Made by a program: the position numbers and the translations under genes
In this document: positions 1 to 8,652 of the stretch, one piece after another
Position numbering within the stretch: the first letter of the stretch is position 1
Layout: every line of letters begins with the position of its first letter
NCBI GenBank assembly: GCA_012798135.1
Contig: JAAZNU010000021.1
Span: 1-64,000 of the forward strand
Source of the DNA: Veillonellaceae bacterium
GTDB lineage: Bacteria > Bacillota_C > Negativicutes > UBA1444
Direction: 5' to 3'
Length of the DNA: 64,000 nt
Notes under the pieces: generated by a model
Databases searched by the model: none
What the model saw: the letters and a program-made list of their open reading frames with translations, nothing else
What the model was told of the DNA's origin: nothing

Positions 1-97
1 CGAACAGGGCGAGCGCCAGTTCTCCCGTCAGTCGGTATGGTGCGGGCCGTTCTTCGATATGATGAAGCAGGCGCGAAACCAACTGCGATTCAGACAT
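1..97 (-). CDS. Unidentified protein, N-terminal fragment cut by the window edge
   Basis: Only the first 32 codons are present. The ATG at position 97 (minus strand) is preceded by a good ribosome site (GGAGGAAAGG, about 6 nt away), and the frame is open to the edge. The start reads MSESQLVSRLLHHIEERP, followed by more helical-looking sequence. It overlaps the end of the next upstream gene by 8 nt, so it belongs to the same minus-strand glycosyltransferase operon. The fragment is too short to assign a family; a further glycosyltransferase or transport component is only a guess from context. Confidence 0.6.
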   Translation of the reverse strand, partial: MSESQLVSRLLHHIEERPAPYRLTGELALALF

Positions 98-1154
98 TCG
101 ATTTCCTTTCCTCCCGGCGCAGGCGCTGGACCTCGCGGGCAATCAGCGGGATGGTGACCGCCGGCGACTCGCGGCGGATGATGGCACGCTCCACCTGCCA
201 CGGCGACCATTGGGACGAGCAATGGTCGAACTTTCTTGCTTCATACAGGGCCACGATCGGTTTGCCCAAGGCCACGGCCAGATGCAACGAGCCGGTGTCC
301 GGGCTGACGACGGCTTCGCAATGTGAAACCAGCGCCGCCCAGCGCGGCAGCGGCAGTTGTCCGGGCAACAGCAGGGCCGGGTCCGGTTCTTTTGCCAGAA
401 AAGATTCCACCTCCGCCTGCAACTCTTTGTCGCCGGGACCGAACGTCAGCAGTACCCGGTTCACACCCGGCAAATCGCGTATTGTCTGCACCATAAACAG
501 AAAATCCGCCGTGCTCCAGCCGTTCGTCGGCCATTTGAACGCGCCGTGAATTCCGACCATGCCGGCAGCGGGAGCTCCCTGGGCCGCCAGCCACTCCTGC
601 GCCCAGAGTTGGGCGGCCGGCTGAAGCGGAACCTCCAGAGGACCGGGCAGATCCGCCGGCAAGCCGATGGCGCGACCGATCGCATCGAGTTGCAAAACCT
701 CGTGCGGGACCTTTTCCCCGGCTGCCACCCGTTCGTCCACCCGGGACACGACGGCGTGAGTCAGCCACAACGGGCGGAGCAGACGGACCAGAATCCGCCG
801 CGAGTAAACCAGCCCGGCCCGGACCGGCGCTCCCGACAGGCGACCCAAGATATAGGAAATTGTGCGGGGTGACAGCGTCAGACACAAATCCCAGTTCGTC
901 AGCCACAATTCCTGCAGAAACCGCCATTTTTGTCGCAATGGCCAGCTGGCGTCGTATACCATGATTTCGTCGATCGCGTCCCAGCCTTCGAGCGCCTGGG
1001 CATTGGCCGGCGATGCCACCAAAGTAAAACGGCGGTCCGGCAAAGCCGTCCGCAGTTTTCGGATGAGCGGCGTGGAAAGCAACAGGTCGCCCAAGTGATC
1101 GGTTCGCAGGATCAGCACATTTCGGACCGTCGCGAAATCGACCGGCCGGTTCAT
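90..1154 (-). CDS. Glycosyltransferase family 9 (heptosyltransferase-like)
   Basis: 354 aa, a usual length for ADP-heptose:LPS heptosyltransferase-type GT9 enzymes. The N-terminal Rossmann half opens with NVLILRTDHLGDLLLSTPLI, the typical GT9 start. The C-terminal nucleotide-sugar half has the hallmark block VVSPDTGSLHLAVALGKP, with the D-T-G-x-x-H motif. It should move a sugar from a nucleotide donor onto a lipid-linked core or glycan at the inner face of the membrane. It overlaps its upstream neighbour by 4 nt (ATGA) and the downstream gene by 8 nt, so translation is probably coupled. The donor sugar cannot be read from sequence. A second GT9 lies two genes upstream. Confidence 0.9.
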   Translation of the reverse strand: MNRPVDFATVRNVLILRTDHLGDLLLSTPLIRKLRTALPDRRFTLVASPANAQALEGWDAIDEIMVYDASWPLRQKWRFLQELWLTNWDLCLTLSPRTISYILGRLSGAPVRAGLVYSRRILVRLLRPLWLTHAVVSRVDERVAAGEKVPHEVLQLDAIGRAIGLPADLPGPLEVPLQPAAQLWAQEWLAAQGAPAAGMVGIHGAFKWPTNGWSTADFLFMVQTIRDLPGVNRVLLTFGPGDKELQAEVESFLAKEPDPALLLPGQLPLPRWAALVSHCEAVVSPDTGSLHLAVALGKPIVALYEARKFDHCSSQWSPWQVERAIIRRESPAVTIPLIAREVQRLRREERKSNV

Positions 1155-2041
1155 GGCTGCCGGTCCTTATAGCCGCACAGATAATAATATTGGCGGGTGA
1201 ATTCCTGGCCCCAACGTGTCTTCCACAGCTTTGAACGCAGCGTAGCCCGCCAGGACGGAACGGCGCAGACCAGAGCGTGCACCCCCAGAGTGAGGGGATT
1301 CACGCCGAGCCGCAGCAGTACGGAGCGATCCTGATGCTTGTTGTAGAAACGCCGGGTCGCCACGCCCGAATGCCATTTCTTGTCGCAGCGTTCCTCGAAC
1401 GGAACCGGATGCCAGTGGTAATTGACCGCTTTGGCGTTGTAGAGGATCGGATAGCCCGCCTTTTGCAGGCGGTAGCCGAGCTCCAGATCCTCATGCCCAT
1501 ATACCGTGAAGTTCTCGTCGAAACCGCCGACATCGAGCAGAGCCTGGCGCGGCGCCGATGCGTTGCCGGTCAGGAAAAACAGCCAGGACATTTCCTTATC
1601 GTTGCGGCCATGCAGGTGGCGTCCCTTGTCGTACGGGTTGTCCCGCACCTGCTCATACTCCTCGTAGGTATTCACCTGTACTTCCAGACCGACGACCGCC
1701 GAATGCGGCCGCTCGCGGTGCAGGCGCAGATGTTCTTCGAGCAGGTTGGGCGAGGCCAGAATATCCGCGTCGGTGAACAGCACGAACTCGCCGGTCGCCT
1801 CCCGGATTCCCGCATTGCGGGCACCGCTGCGGCCTCGGTTTTCGGCGGGACGGATATGGCGGAGGTTGGGAAGCGCCAGCTCCGCGACGAGTTCGGCCGT
1901 ACCGTCGGTCGAGCCGGAATCGCACAGCAGCAGTTCGTATTGGTTGGCCGGCAGCGTTTGTTTGGCCAGTAACGGCAGCACACGTTCCAAAGTTTCCCGG
2001 CGGTTGAACGTCGGAATGACGACACTGATCACGGGAGTCAT
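1151..2041 (-). CDS. Glycosyltransferase family 2
   Basis: 296 aa GT-A-fold inverting transferase. Residues 4-12 (VISVVIPTF) and the CDSGSTDGT block near residue 40 form the nucleotide-binding start. A DADI stretch near residue 92 takes the DxD metal-binding position. GHEDLELGYRL near residue 185 is the ED catalytic-base region of the GT2/GT7 C-terminal part. Soluble, no membrane segment seen. ATGA overlaps on both sides tie it into the four-gene minus-strand operon that alternates GT9 and GT2 enzymes. Acceptor and donor unknown. It is a paralogue of the GT2 at 3042-3953. Confidence 0.9.
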   Translation of the reverse strand: MTPVISVVIPTFNRRETLERVLPLLAKQTLPANQYELLLCDSGSTDGTAELVAELALPNLRHIRPAENRGRSGARNAGIREATGEFVLFTDADILASPNLLEEHLRLHRERPHSAVVGLEVQVNTYEEYEQVRDNPYDKGRHLHGRNDKEMSWLFFLTGNASAPRQALLDVGGFDENFTVYGHEDLELGYRLQKAGYPILYNAKAVNYHWHPVPFEERCDKKWHSGVATRRFYNKHQDRSVLLRLGVNPLTLGVHALVCAVPSWRATLRSKLWKTRWGQEFTRQYYYLCGYKDRQP

Positions 2042-3045
2042 AACAATTCCTCCACTGCCGCACAGAGGTCGGCGTAAAATTCATCGCGGGAACCAGGCGC
2101 GGGCCGTCGGAGGATCCGGTGCGGAACCTGCCAGGGCGACCAGCGGGAGGAGGCATGGACAAAATTTTTCTCGGGAAAGACGACTGCCGCCGGCGTGCCG
2201 ACCGCCGCCGCCAGATGCACCGCGCCGGTGTCCATGGACACCAGCGACCGGCAACGGGCGATCAACGCAGCCCATTGCATCAGTTCCAGACGACAGAACA
2301 GGCGGTATCGTTCCGCCGGCAAAACCGCCGCGGCGGTTTCAAAAAATTTCTCTTCGCCCGGTCCCGCCGTTACCGCCAGGCGAGCTTGCGGGAACCGGTC
2401 GAGCAATGAACGGGCGGCTGTCAGGCACGCTCCGTCTCCCCAGCCCTCCGAGGTCCATTTGGCCGACAAATGCAGGCCGATCAGCGGAGCGGCGGGGTCC
2501 GGCGTCAGTCCGGCCAGAGCCGTCCCTGCCCAAGCGCGGGTCGCCGGCGGCAGCATCAGACGCATCGGTCCGGCTGCGTCCGGACAGCCGGCCAATCCGG
2601 CCAGGGCCGCATAGCGTTCGACTTCATGTATGGATGCCTGCGCGGGGTCGTTCGGCGCCGGCAACCGGTGGGTCAAGGTCAGATGGCGCAGCAGCGTCTT
2701 GGGGAGCTGCGACCACCCCGGGTCGAAGCCGACGCGTATTGTCGCGTTCGACATGTAGGTCCAGACAGCCGGCCAGAACTTCTCATTCAGGCAAAAGACC
2801 AGATCGAAACCGGCGGCGCGAATCCGTTTCCCCAGATCGCATTTTTGCGTCCGGGACATATTGGCGAGCTCATGCACCCACAGATGCGAAACGCGCGGGT
2901 CGGCGTCAAACACCGAGGCGCCGCGCGGCGAAGCCAAGTACGTGATCTCACAATCCGGCCAGCGATGCTTCAGACCGTCGAGCAGCGGCAGCGAAAGCAG
3001 AGTGTCGCCCAATCCGTCGAGACGGATGATCAGAATCCGGTTCAT
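2038..3045 (-). CDS. Glycosyltransferase family 9 (heptosyltransferase-like)
   Basis: 335 aa. The frame is open further upstream, but the ATG at 3045 is chosen because it overlaps the stop of the preceding gene as ATGA and gives the canonical GT9 start MNRILIIRLDGLGDTLLSLP. The C-terminal half has LVSMDTGAVHLAAAVGTP, the GT9 D-T-G-x-x-H donor-binding block. It is a clear paralogue of the GT9 at 90-1154 (also sharing the SSRWSPWQV stretch near the C terminus). Likely adds a heptose or other sugar to a lipid-linked acceptor on the cytoplasmic side. Substrate inferred only at family level. Confidence 0.9.
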   Translation of the reverse strand: MNRILIIRLDGLGDTLLSLPLLDGLKHRWPDCEITYLASPRGASVFDADPRVSHLWVHELANMSRTQKCDLGKRIRAAGFDLVFCLNEKFWPAVWTYMSNATIRVGFDPGWSQLPKTLLRHLTLTHRLPAPNDPAQASIHEVERYAALAGLAGCPDAAGPMRLMLPPATRAWAGTALAGLTPDPAAPLIGLHLSAKWTSEGWGDGACLTAARSLLDRFPQARLAVTAGPGEEKFFETAAAVLPAERYRLFCRLELMQWAALIARCRSLVSMDTGAVHLAAAVGTPAAVVFPEKNFVHASSRWSPWQVPHRILRRPAPGSRDEFYADLCAAVEELL

Positions 3046-3953
3046 GCGGTTCGTTCGGGCCGCCGGGTATCCCCATTGCGGACGGCGTCGAAAAATTTGA
3101 AGCTGCACAGGATGCGGGCGCACCAAAACGGCCAGCCGCGCAACGGTCCGTCCGGCGCGTTGTCCACACCGTTTTGAAACACGGACTCGAAAGGACGGAG
3201 CAGCCGGTCCAGCAGCATTCGCGGCCGAGTGATCCCGGTAGCCATATGGGCGTTGAGGGTGGGCCGTTTCTTGATATAGACCAGAGCGCTGCGACCGCTC
3301 GAAGCCGCCTGCCGCAGCATGCCGGGCAGATCCTTCTTCTGCTTGGGCGGTTTATAGTGCGATACGATCGCCTTGTCGTTGGTCCGGCGTTCCAGACCGA
3401 GCTGCTTCAGTCGCCAGCCCAGCTCGAGGTCCTCCCAGCCGTACTCCAGAAAATCCTCATCGAACAGCCCGGCTTCCTCGACGAATTTCTTGCGGACCGA
3501 CACATTGCTGGTCCAGAAGAAGGAGCGGGAATAGTCGGCCATCACATATTTGCGGGGACCGCTTGGGTCCAGTTCTTCGATGTGGTTGACCCAACCCAGC
3601 ACCACCGCCCGCGGATACTGACTGTGCACGGCCAGATGCTCCCGCAGCAAAGAAGGATCGGCGAACGTATCGTCGTCCATGAACAGGATGATCTCGCCGT
3701 CGCAGTTGCGGATGCCCAGATTGCGGGCGCGGGCCAAACCGTCGTTGGCTTTGGAAAAAACCTTGATCCGGCAACCGCCTTCGGCTGCCAGGGCGCGAGC
3801 CATATCCGCCGAACCGTCGGTGCTGCCGTCGTCCACGAACACGATCTCGTACTGGTCCTGGGGGAGATCCTGGGCCATCAGGGCCCGCAGGGAGCGTTCC
3901 AGCAAATGTTTGCGGTTGTAGCTGCAAATCTGGACGCTGATGCGAATGGGCAA
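3042..3953 (-). CDS. Glycosyltransferase family 2
   Basis: 303 aa, first gene of the minus-strand operon. I place the start at a TTG (3953): AAAGGTGG lies 7 nt upstream and the protein then begins PIRISVQICSYNR, matching GT2 starts. The open frame further upstream runs through the intergenic region and looks non-coding. VFVDDGSTDGS, then LFMDDDTF (DxD metal site) and YGWEDLELGWRL (catalytic-base region) are all present. Domain order matches the GT2 at 1151-2041. Likely makes one linkage of a cell-surface glycan. Confidence 0.88.
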   Translation of the reverse strand: MPIRISVQICSYNRKHLLERSLRALMAQDLPQDQYEIVFVDDGSTDGSADMARALAAEGGCRIKVFSKANDGLARARNLGIRNCDGEIILFMDDDTFADPSLLREHLAVHSQYPRAVVLGWVNHIEELDPSGPRKYVMADYSRSFFWTSNVSVRKKFVEEAGLFDEDFLEYGWEDLELGWRLKQLGLERRTNDKAIVSHYKPPKQKKDLPGMLRQAASSGRSALVYIKKRPTLNAHMATGITRPRMLLDRLLRPFESVFQNGVDNAPDGPLRGWPFWCARILCSFKFFDAVRNGDTRRPERTA

Positions 3954-4140
3954 AATGAAACCACCTTTACAAACAGGATATGGGAGGGATTTCCCAAAAA
4001 TAGAAACACAATATGTGCTGAATGTGATACAATACGAAGCGTAACCCGTATCCATAAACACACTTATTCTATTATAAATCATCATGCCGGCGGATGCCAG
4101 CATGGTTTCAACAGAATTGCCACGGATGGGAGGAAATATT
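3954..4140. promoter_or_regulatory. Divergent intergenic region with promoter candidates
   Basis: 187 nt between the minus-strand operon and the plus-strand ugd operon. On the minus strand an exact TATAAT lies at 4076-4071 with CTGGCA (4100-4095) 18 nt upstream, a plausible housekeeping promoter for the GT2/GT9 operon. On the plus strand TATTAT at 4070-4075 could be a -10, but no good -35 accompanies it. GGGAGGAA at 4128-4135 is the ribosome site for ugd. No conserved structured leader was seen. Confidence 0.45.
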
Positions 4141-5481
4141 GTGCGCATTTGTATGGTCGGAACCGGCTACGTCGGCCTGGTGACGGCGGCCTGCTTTTCA
4201 GAGCAGGGCAACGAAGTCTGGTGCGTCGACGTCGACAGCGAAAAAGTGCAACAACTCCAGAACGGCCGGATCCCGATCTTCGAACCGGGTCTGCAGGACA
4301 TCGTGAAGCGCAACGCCGCCGAGGGCAATCTGCATTTCACCACCGACCTCGCCGAGGGCGTGCGGAACAGCCTGTTCATTTTCATCGCCGTGGGCACGCC
4401 CACATTGGCCGACGGATCTTCGGACCTGCAATATGTGTTTGAAGTCGCCCGCGGCATCGGTGAATGCATGGACGCCTACAAACTCGTCGTCGTGAAATCC
4501 ACAGTGCCGGTGGGAACGACGCTCGCAGTCGGGGAGGCGGTCCGACGGGAACTGACGGCGCGGCAGCTCGCCGACCTGGATTTCGACGTGGCGTTCTGCC
4601 CGGAATTTCTGAAGGAAGGCTCGGCGGTCGAAGATTTCATGAAACCGGACCGCATCATCATCGGCGCCGGGAACAGCCGTGTCGCCGAACTGCTGAAGGA
4701 ACTGTACTCGCCGTTCAACATGCGTGAGCCCCGCATCCTGACCATGGGCATCGCTTCGGCGGAACTGAGCAAATATGCCGCGAACGCCATGTTGGCCACC
4801 CGCATCAGCTTCATGAACGAGCTGGCCGGTTACTGTGACCTGGTGGGCGCCGACATCGAGGAGATTCGTCGGGGGATCGGCGCCGATTCCCGGATTGGTT
4901 CGGCGTTTCTCTACGCCGGTCTCGGCTATGGCGGTTCCTGTTTCCCGAAGGATCTGAAAGCCCTGATCGGCACGGCGGCGACCCGCGACTACGACTTTTC
5001 CATCCTGCGCGCCGTGGAGGATGTCAATCAGCGGCAGCGGCAGCGCCTGCTGGATAAAATTCGGCAGCACTTCGCCGACGATCTCACCGGCCGCCGGTTC
5101 GCCCTCTGGGGCCTCAGTTTCAAACCGCACACCGACGACATCCGGGAAGCCCCGGCCCTCGACCTGATCCGGGCCCTGCTCGTCGCCGGTGCCAGCGTGG
5201 CCGCATTCGATCCGGCCGCCGCGGCGAACGTTCGCAAAGCCCTTGGCGACAACCCGGCGATCCAATATGTGCAGGATCGCTACGAAGCGCTGCGCGACGC
5301 CGACGCCCTGGTGCTCGTCACCGAATGGCCGGCGTTCCGCAAACCCGACTTCGACCGCATGAAAACCCTGCTGAAACAGCCGGTCATCTTCGACGGCCGC
5401 AACCAGTTCGACCCGCCCCAACTGCGGCGGCAGGGCTTCACCCTGTATACGATGGGCAGGGGGCGCCATGGACAAGATTGA
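4141..5481 (+). CDS. ugd: UDP-glucose 6-dehydrogenase
   Basis: 446 aa. Oxidises UDP-glucose to UDP-glucuronate with two NAD+, supplying acidic sugars for surface glycans. The GTG at 4141 is chosen because GGGAGGAA lies 5 nt upstream and the NAD-binding strand follows at once (GTGYVGL at residues 7-13). The catalytic cysteine is Cys267 in GYGGSCFPKD. The central dimer domain (SAELSKYAANAMLA) and the C-terminal UDP-binding domain (LWGLSFKPHTDDIREAP) are intact. It overlaps the next gene by 14 nt, and that gene's product uses UDP-glucuronate, so the two form a pathway pair. Probably the first gene of the plus-strand operon. Confidence 0.95.
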   Translation: MRICMVGTGYVGLVTAACFSEQGNEVWCVDVDSEKVQQLQNGRIPIFEPGLQDIVKRNAAEGNLHFTTDLAEGVRNSLFIFIAVGTPTLADGSSDLQYVFEVARGIGECMDAYKLVVVKSTVPVGTTLAVGEAVRRELTARQLADLDFDVAFCPEFLKEGSAVEDFMKPDRIIIGAGNSRVAELLKELYSPFNMREPRILTMGIASAELSKYAANAMLATRISFMNELAGYCDLVGADIEEIRRGIGADSRIGSAFLYAGLGYGGSCFPKDLKALIGTAATRDYDFSILRAVEDVNQRQRQRLLDKIRQHFADDLTGRRFALWGLSFKPHTDDIREAPALDLIRALLVAGASVAAFDPAAAANVRKALGDNPAIQYVQDRYEALRDADALVLVTEWPAFRKPDFDRMKTLLKQPVIFDGRNQFDPPQLRRQGFTLYTMGRGRHGQD

Positions 5482-6466
5482 CGGCGACATCCTCGTGACC
5501 GGCGCGGCCGGCTTCATCGGCTACCATCTTTGCCGGCGGCTGCTGGCGGCCGGCGCGGCCGTCACCGGCCTCGACAACCTCAACGACTATTACGATCCGG
5601 CGCTGAAACAGGCCCGACTCGACCAACTCCGGGAGTTTCCCGCTTTTTCGTTCCGGCGGCTCGACCTGGCCGACCGTGAGGCGATGGCGGCGCTGTTCGC
5701 CGAGCTGCGGCCCGCCTATGTGGTTCACTTGGCTGCCCAGGCCGGGGTGCGCTATTCGGTCGACCATCCGCATGTCTACATCGAAAGCAACATCCTGGGC
5801 TTTCTCAACATTCTGGAGGGCTGCCGCCACACCGGCGTGAAACATCTGGTGTACGCCTCCTCCAGCTCGGTGTACGGCCTGAACACAAAAATGCCGTTTG
5901 CCGTCGCGGACATGACCGACCGGCCGGTCAGCCTGTATGGTGCCACCAAAAAGGCCAACGAGCTGATGGCCCATTCTTACAGTCATTTATACGGAATCCC
6001 GGCGACCGGCCTGCGATTCTTCACCGTCTACGGACCATGGGGCCGCCCCGACATGGCGTATTTTTCCTTCACCCGCGACATCCTGGCCGGGCGGCCGATC
6101 CGCCTGTTCAACCATGGCCGGATGCAACGCGACTTCACCTACATCGACGACATCGTCGAAGGCATCGTCCGGTTGCTGGACCATGTCCCGACCCGACCGG
6201 AACCCGCCCTGCCGCCCTGCCGCGTCTATAACATCGGCAACGAGAATCCGGTGGAGCTGGAGCGGTTCGTGCAGATCATCGAGGAGTGTCTCGGCAAGCA
6301 GGCTGTGATCGAATATCTGCCGATGCAGGCCGGCGACGTCGTGGCCACCTACGCCGACATTCAGGACTTGACCGACGCTGTCGGGTTCCATCCCGCCACG
6401 CCGCCGGAAACCGGCCTGCGCAACTTCGTCGAGTGGTATCAGGGCTATTATGCGACTGGCCGTTGA
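5468..6466 (+). CDS. UDP-glucuronate 4-epimerase-like NAD-dependent epimerase
   Basis: 332 aa extended SDR enzyme. TGAAGFIG (residues 11-18) is the NAD-binding glycine motif; Y157-x3-K161 (YGATK) is the catalytic pair, preceded by ASSSSVYG. The stretch DNLNDYYDPALKQARL after the first fold is typical of the CapI/GAE-type UDP-glucuronate 4-epimerases that make UDP-galacturonate. Placement directly after ugd, with overlapping reading frames, fits that reaction. The gene overlaps the following GT4 by 17 nt. A different UDP-hexuronate or UDP-hexose epimerase remains possible. Confidence 0.88.
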   Translation: MDKIDGDILVTGAAGFIGYHLCRRLLAAGAAVTGLDNLNDYYDPALKQARLDQLREFPAFSFRRLDLADREAMAALFAELRPAYVVHLAAQAGVRYSVDHPHVYIESNILGFLNILEGCRHTGVKHLVYASSSSVYGLNTKMPFAVADMTDRPVSLYGATKKANELMAHSYSHLYGIPATGLRFFTVYGPWGRPDMAYFSFTRDILAGRPIRLFNHGRMQRDFTYIDDIVEGIVRLLDHVPTRPEPALPPCRVYNIGNENPVELERFVQIIEECLGKQAVIEYLPMQAGDVVATYADIQDLTDAVGFHPATPPETGLRNFVEWYQGYYATGR

Positions 6467-7526
6467 TCTGTCCTTTTTTGTCGCCGATCAGCGGGGCATG
6501 GGGCGGGTCGTGCGCTGCCTGTTGCGGGAACTGCTGGCGGATACGACCGACGAATGGCTGTTCTTCGTCCGTAAACCGGCCGACATCGTGCCGGTCGGAA
6601 ACTGGGTCCGGGAAGTCAATCCGGCGTTGCGGACAAAAACTATATTGGCCGGCGACCTGCCGCAAGAGGCGACCGAAGTCTGCTGGTATCCCTGGAATCG
6701 CGTGGACGTTCAGCCCCGCTCCGGCCGGCGCGTTGTCACCATCAACGATGTCAATCCGTTCGTGTATCCGTATCGGAGCCTCTGGCGCCGGTGGGACCAG
6801 CGCCGGGACGAGAACCGGTTCCGGCAGGCCGCGCGCCTGGCCGACCGGATCGTGACGATTTCGGAATTTTCCCGGCAGGAGATTTGTCGCTATCTTGGCG
6901 TTGACGCAAAAAAAATTCAGGTGATGCCGTTAGGCGTCGACAGTAACTGGTTTTCACCGGCCGCGGCGGAACCCGCCGGCGTAACAACCGCACCGCGCCT
7001 GTTGTATGTGGGGTCGGACGACGAACGCAAAAACCTGCGACGGTTGCTGGAAGCCATGATCATCCTGCATCGGCGGCTGAATTGCCCGGCAATGTTGACC
7101 TGCGGCGGCCTGGGCGATGCGGCGGCTGCCCAATACGCCGCCACCCTGAAGGATGGCGGTATTGCCGCCTCTGTGAGCTTTGCCGGCTTTGTGCCTGACG
7201 ACCGACTGCGCGCGATGTACGCCACGGCGGACTTGTTTGTCTTTCCCTCCCTGTATGAGGGATTCGGCCTGCCGCTCCTGGAAGCGATGGCGGCCGGACT
7301 GCCGGTCGTTTCCTCCCGGTCGGCGTCATTACCGGAAGTCGGCGGCGAAGCCGCGGTATATTGCGATGCGACCGATCCGGCGGCGCTGGCGGCGGCGATC
7401 CGCGATACCTGGCGCAATCCGGCTTTGCGTGCGCAGCTCATAAAGGACGGCCGGGCGCGAGCGGCCCGGTTCACCTGGGCGCGGGCGGCGCAGGCCTGGC
7501 GGGAGATTATATTAAAGGAGCAATGA
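6450..7526 (+). CDS. Glycosyltransferase family 4
   Basis: 358 aa GT-B retaining transferase. The N-terminal acceptor domain starts RLAVDLSFFVADQRGMGR; the linker carries TISEFSRQEI. The C-terminal donor domain has LYVGSDDERKNLRRLLEA and FPSLYEGFGLPLLEAM, the E-x7-E motif of GT4. No membrane segment. The start codon lies inside the epimerase gene (17 nt overlap), so it is translationally coupled to the uronic-acid genes and may transfer one of those sugars. The exact donor is not deducible. Confidence 0.9.
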   Translation: MRLAVDLSFFVADQRGMGRVVRCLLRELLADTTDEWLFFVRKPADIVPVGNWVREVNPALRTKTILAGDLPQEATEVCWYPWNRVDVQPRSGRRVVTINDVNPFVYPYRSLWRRWDQRRDENRFRQAARLADRIVTISEFSRQEICRYLGVDAKKIQVMPLGVDSNWFSPAAAEPAGVTTAPRLLYVGSDDERKNLRRLLEAMIILHRRLNCPAMLTCGGLGDAAAAQYAATLKDGGIAASVSFAGFVPDDRLRAMYATADLFVFPSLYEGFGLPLLEAMAAGLPVVSSRSASLPEVGGEAAVYCDATDPAALAAAIRDTWRNPALRAQLIKDGRARAARFTWARAAQAWREIILKEQ

Positions 7527-7527
7527 C

Positions 7528-8652
7528 GTGACGGAACGAATTCTCCAGATTAATGAAGGCAGTGCGTTGCTCGGCGGAACCGAGCAGCATTTTCAGGATC
7601 TCTGCACTTTACTGACCGAGCAGGGCCATCAGGTGCGGACTTTCTGCCCGGGCGACATCACGGTGCAACCCGGCCGCCAGGAGATCGGCGGGGCGCTGAC
7701 CACCCTGCTGCGCCAATTTCGGCCGGACATCGTTCATGTGCACGGCCTCCGGACCAAACATCTCTGGATTCTGGAGCATATCGGCAACCAGGGATATCCG
7801 ACAGTGCAGACTTGGCACGATCATGCCGCCTTTTGTCTGAACCAGTCCCTGTATAGCCGCAAACGGGGTTGTTGCGAGCGCTGCCGGGGCGGACATTACC
7901 TGAGTGCAATCGGTTGTGTCGACCTATTGACGGCCATGTCGGCGTATTGGCGGCGAAAAGTACTGGGAGTCGATCCCTATCGCCAGTTGCGGCGGGTCAT
8001 CGTGCCCAGCCGGTATCTGCTGGATAAAGCCCAGGAATGGGGGATGCCCCAGAAAATTCGTCATATCTACAATTTTACCCGCAACATCACACGCCTTCCC
8101 GTCACCTCGCGTCAGGCCGACCTGATCGTCTATTCCGGGAGATTGTCCCGGCTAAAGGGTTTGGACGTACTGCTTGAGGCGGTCCGGAGCATGGACTGCC
8201 GCTTGATGATTCTGGGCGACGGCGAATTGCGGAACAAAGTCGTGCAAGCGGTGGAGACGAGCGCCCCGGGCAAGATCCTCTGGCAAGGATTTTGCACGGG
8301 AAAAGAATACTGGCAATACCTGGAGCAGGCATCGGTGCTGGTGCTGCCGTCGATTTGTCCGGAAAACTGTCCGCTGACGATCGTCGACGCCTTTTCCATC
8401 GGCATGCCGGCCGTCGGTACGAGCATCGGCGGATCGCGTGAACTGATCGGCGACCGTGGCGAACGGGGATTGCTGGTCCCGCCCGCCGACGCGAATGCGC
8501 TGCGCAAGGCGCTGACCACCATGCTGTCGCCCGGACACGGCACCCGCGCCAAAGGGGAAGCCGGGCGGCGTTTTGTCACGGACAACATGAGTTGGGAACA
8601 TTATTATCCGGCGCTGTTGGATTGTTACCGGGAGGCCGTGAATGAGCGATAA
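7528..8652 (+). CDS. Glycosyltransferase family 4
   Basis: 374 aa. Starts at GTG 7528, seven nt after AAAGGAG. GT4 features: LLGGTEQHFQDLCTLL in the N-terminal domain, VYSGRLSRLKGLDVLLEAV at the start of the donor domain, and PSICPENCPLTIVDAFSIG as the E-x7-type nucleotide-binding helix (here ENCPLTIVD, the second acidic residue being D). A cluster CCERC near residue 114 is a C-x2-C-type pair reminiscent of a small metal-binding insert seen in some GT4 enzymes. One base separates it from the preceding stop, and it overlaps the next gene by 11 nt. Confidence 0.88.
   Translation: MTERILQINEGSALLGGTEQHFQDLCTLLTEQGHQVRTFCPGDITVQPGRQEIGGALTTLLRQFRPDIVHVHGLRTKHLWILEHIGNQGYPTVQTWHDHAAFCLNQSLYSRKRGCCERCRGGHYLSAIGCVDLLTAMSAYWRRKVLGVDPYRQLRRVIVPSRYLLDKAQEWGMPQKIRHIYNFTRNITRLPVTSRQADLIVYSGRLSRLKGLDVLLEAVRSMDCRLMILGDGELRNKVVQAVETSAPGKILWQGFCTGKEYWQYLEQASVLVLPSICPENCPLTIVDAFSIGMPAVGTSIGGSRELIGDRGERGLLVPPADANALRKALTTMLSPGHGTRAKGEAGRRFVTDNMSWEHYYPALLDCYREAVNER

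Noticed and set aside
241..927. Large alternative-frame open frames opposite or inside GC-rich genes across the window (example given)
   Set aside because: They have Arg/Gly/Pro-rich shadow composition, no ribosome sites and lie inside genes with clear family motifs.
3046..3126. Longer N terminus for the GT9 gene at 2038-3045
   Set aside because: The extra 27 residues overlap the preceding gene and precede a canonical GT9 start at an ATGA overlap.
3954..4148. Longer N terminus for the GT2 gene at 3042-3953
   Set aside because: The extension crosses the AT-rich promoter region and even the ugd start, with no GT2 similarity; the TTG at 3953 has a proper ribosome site.
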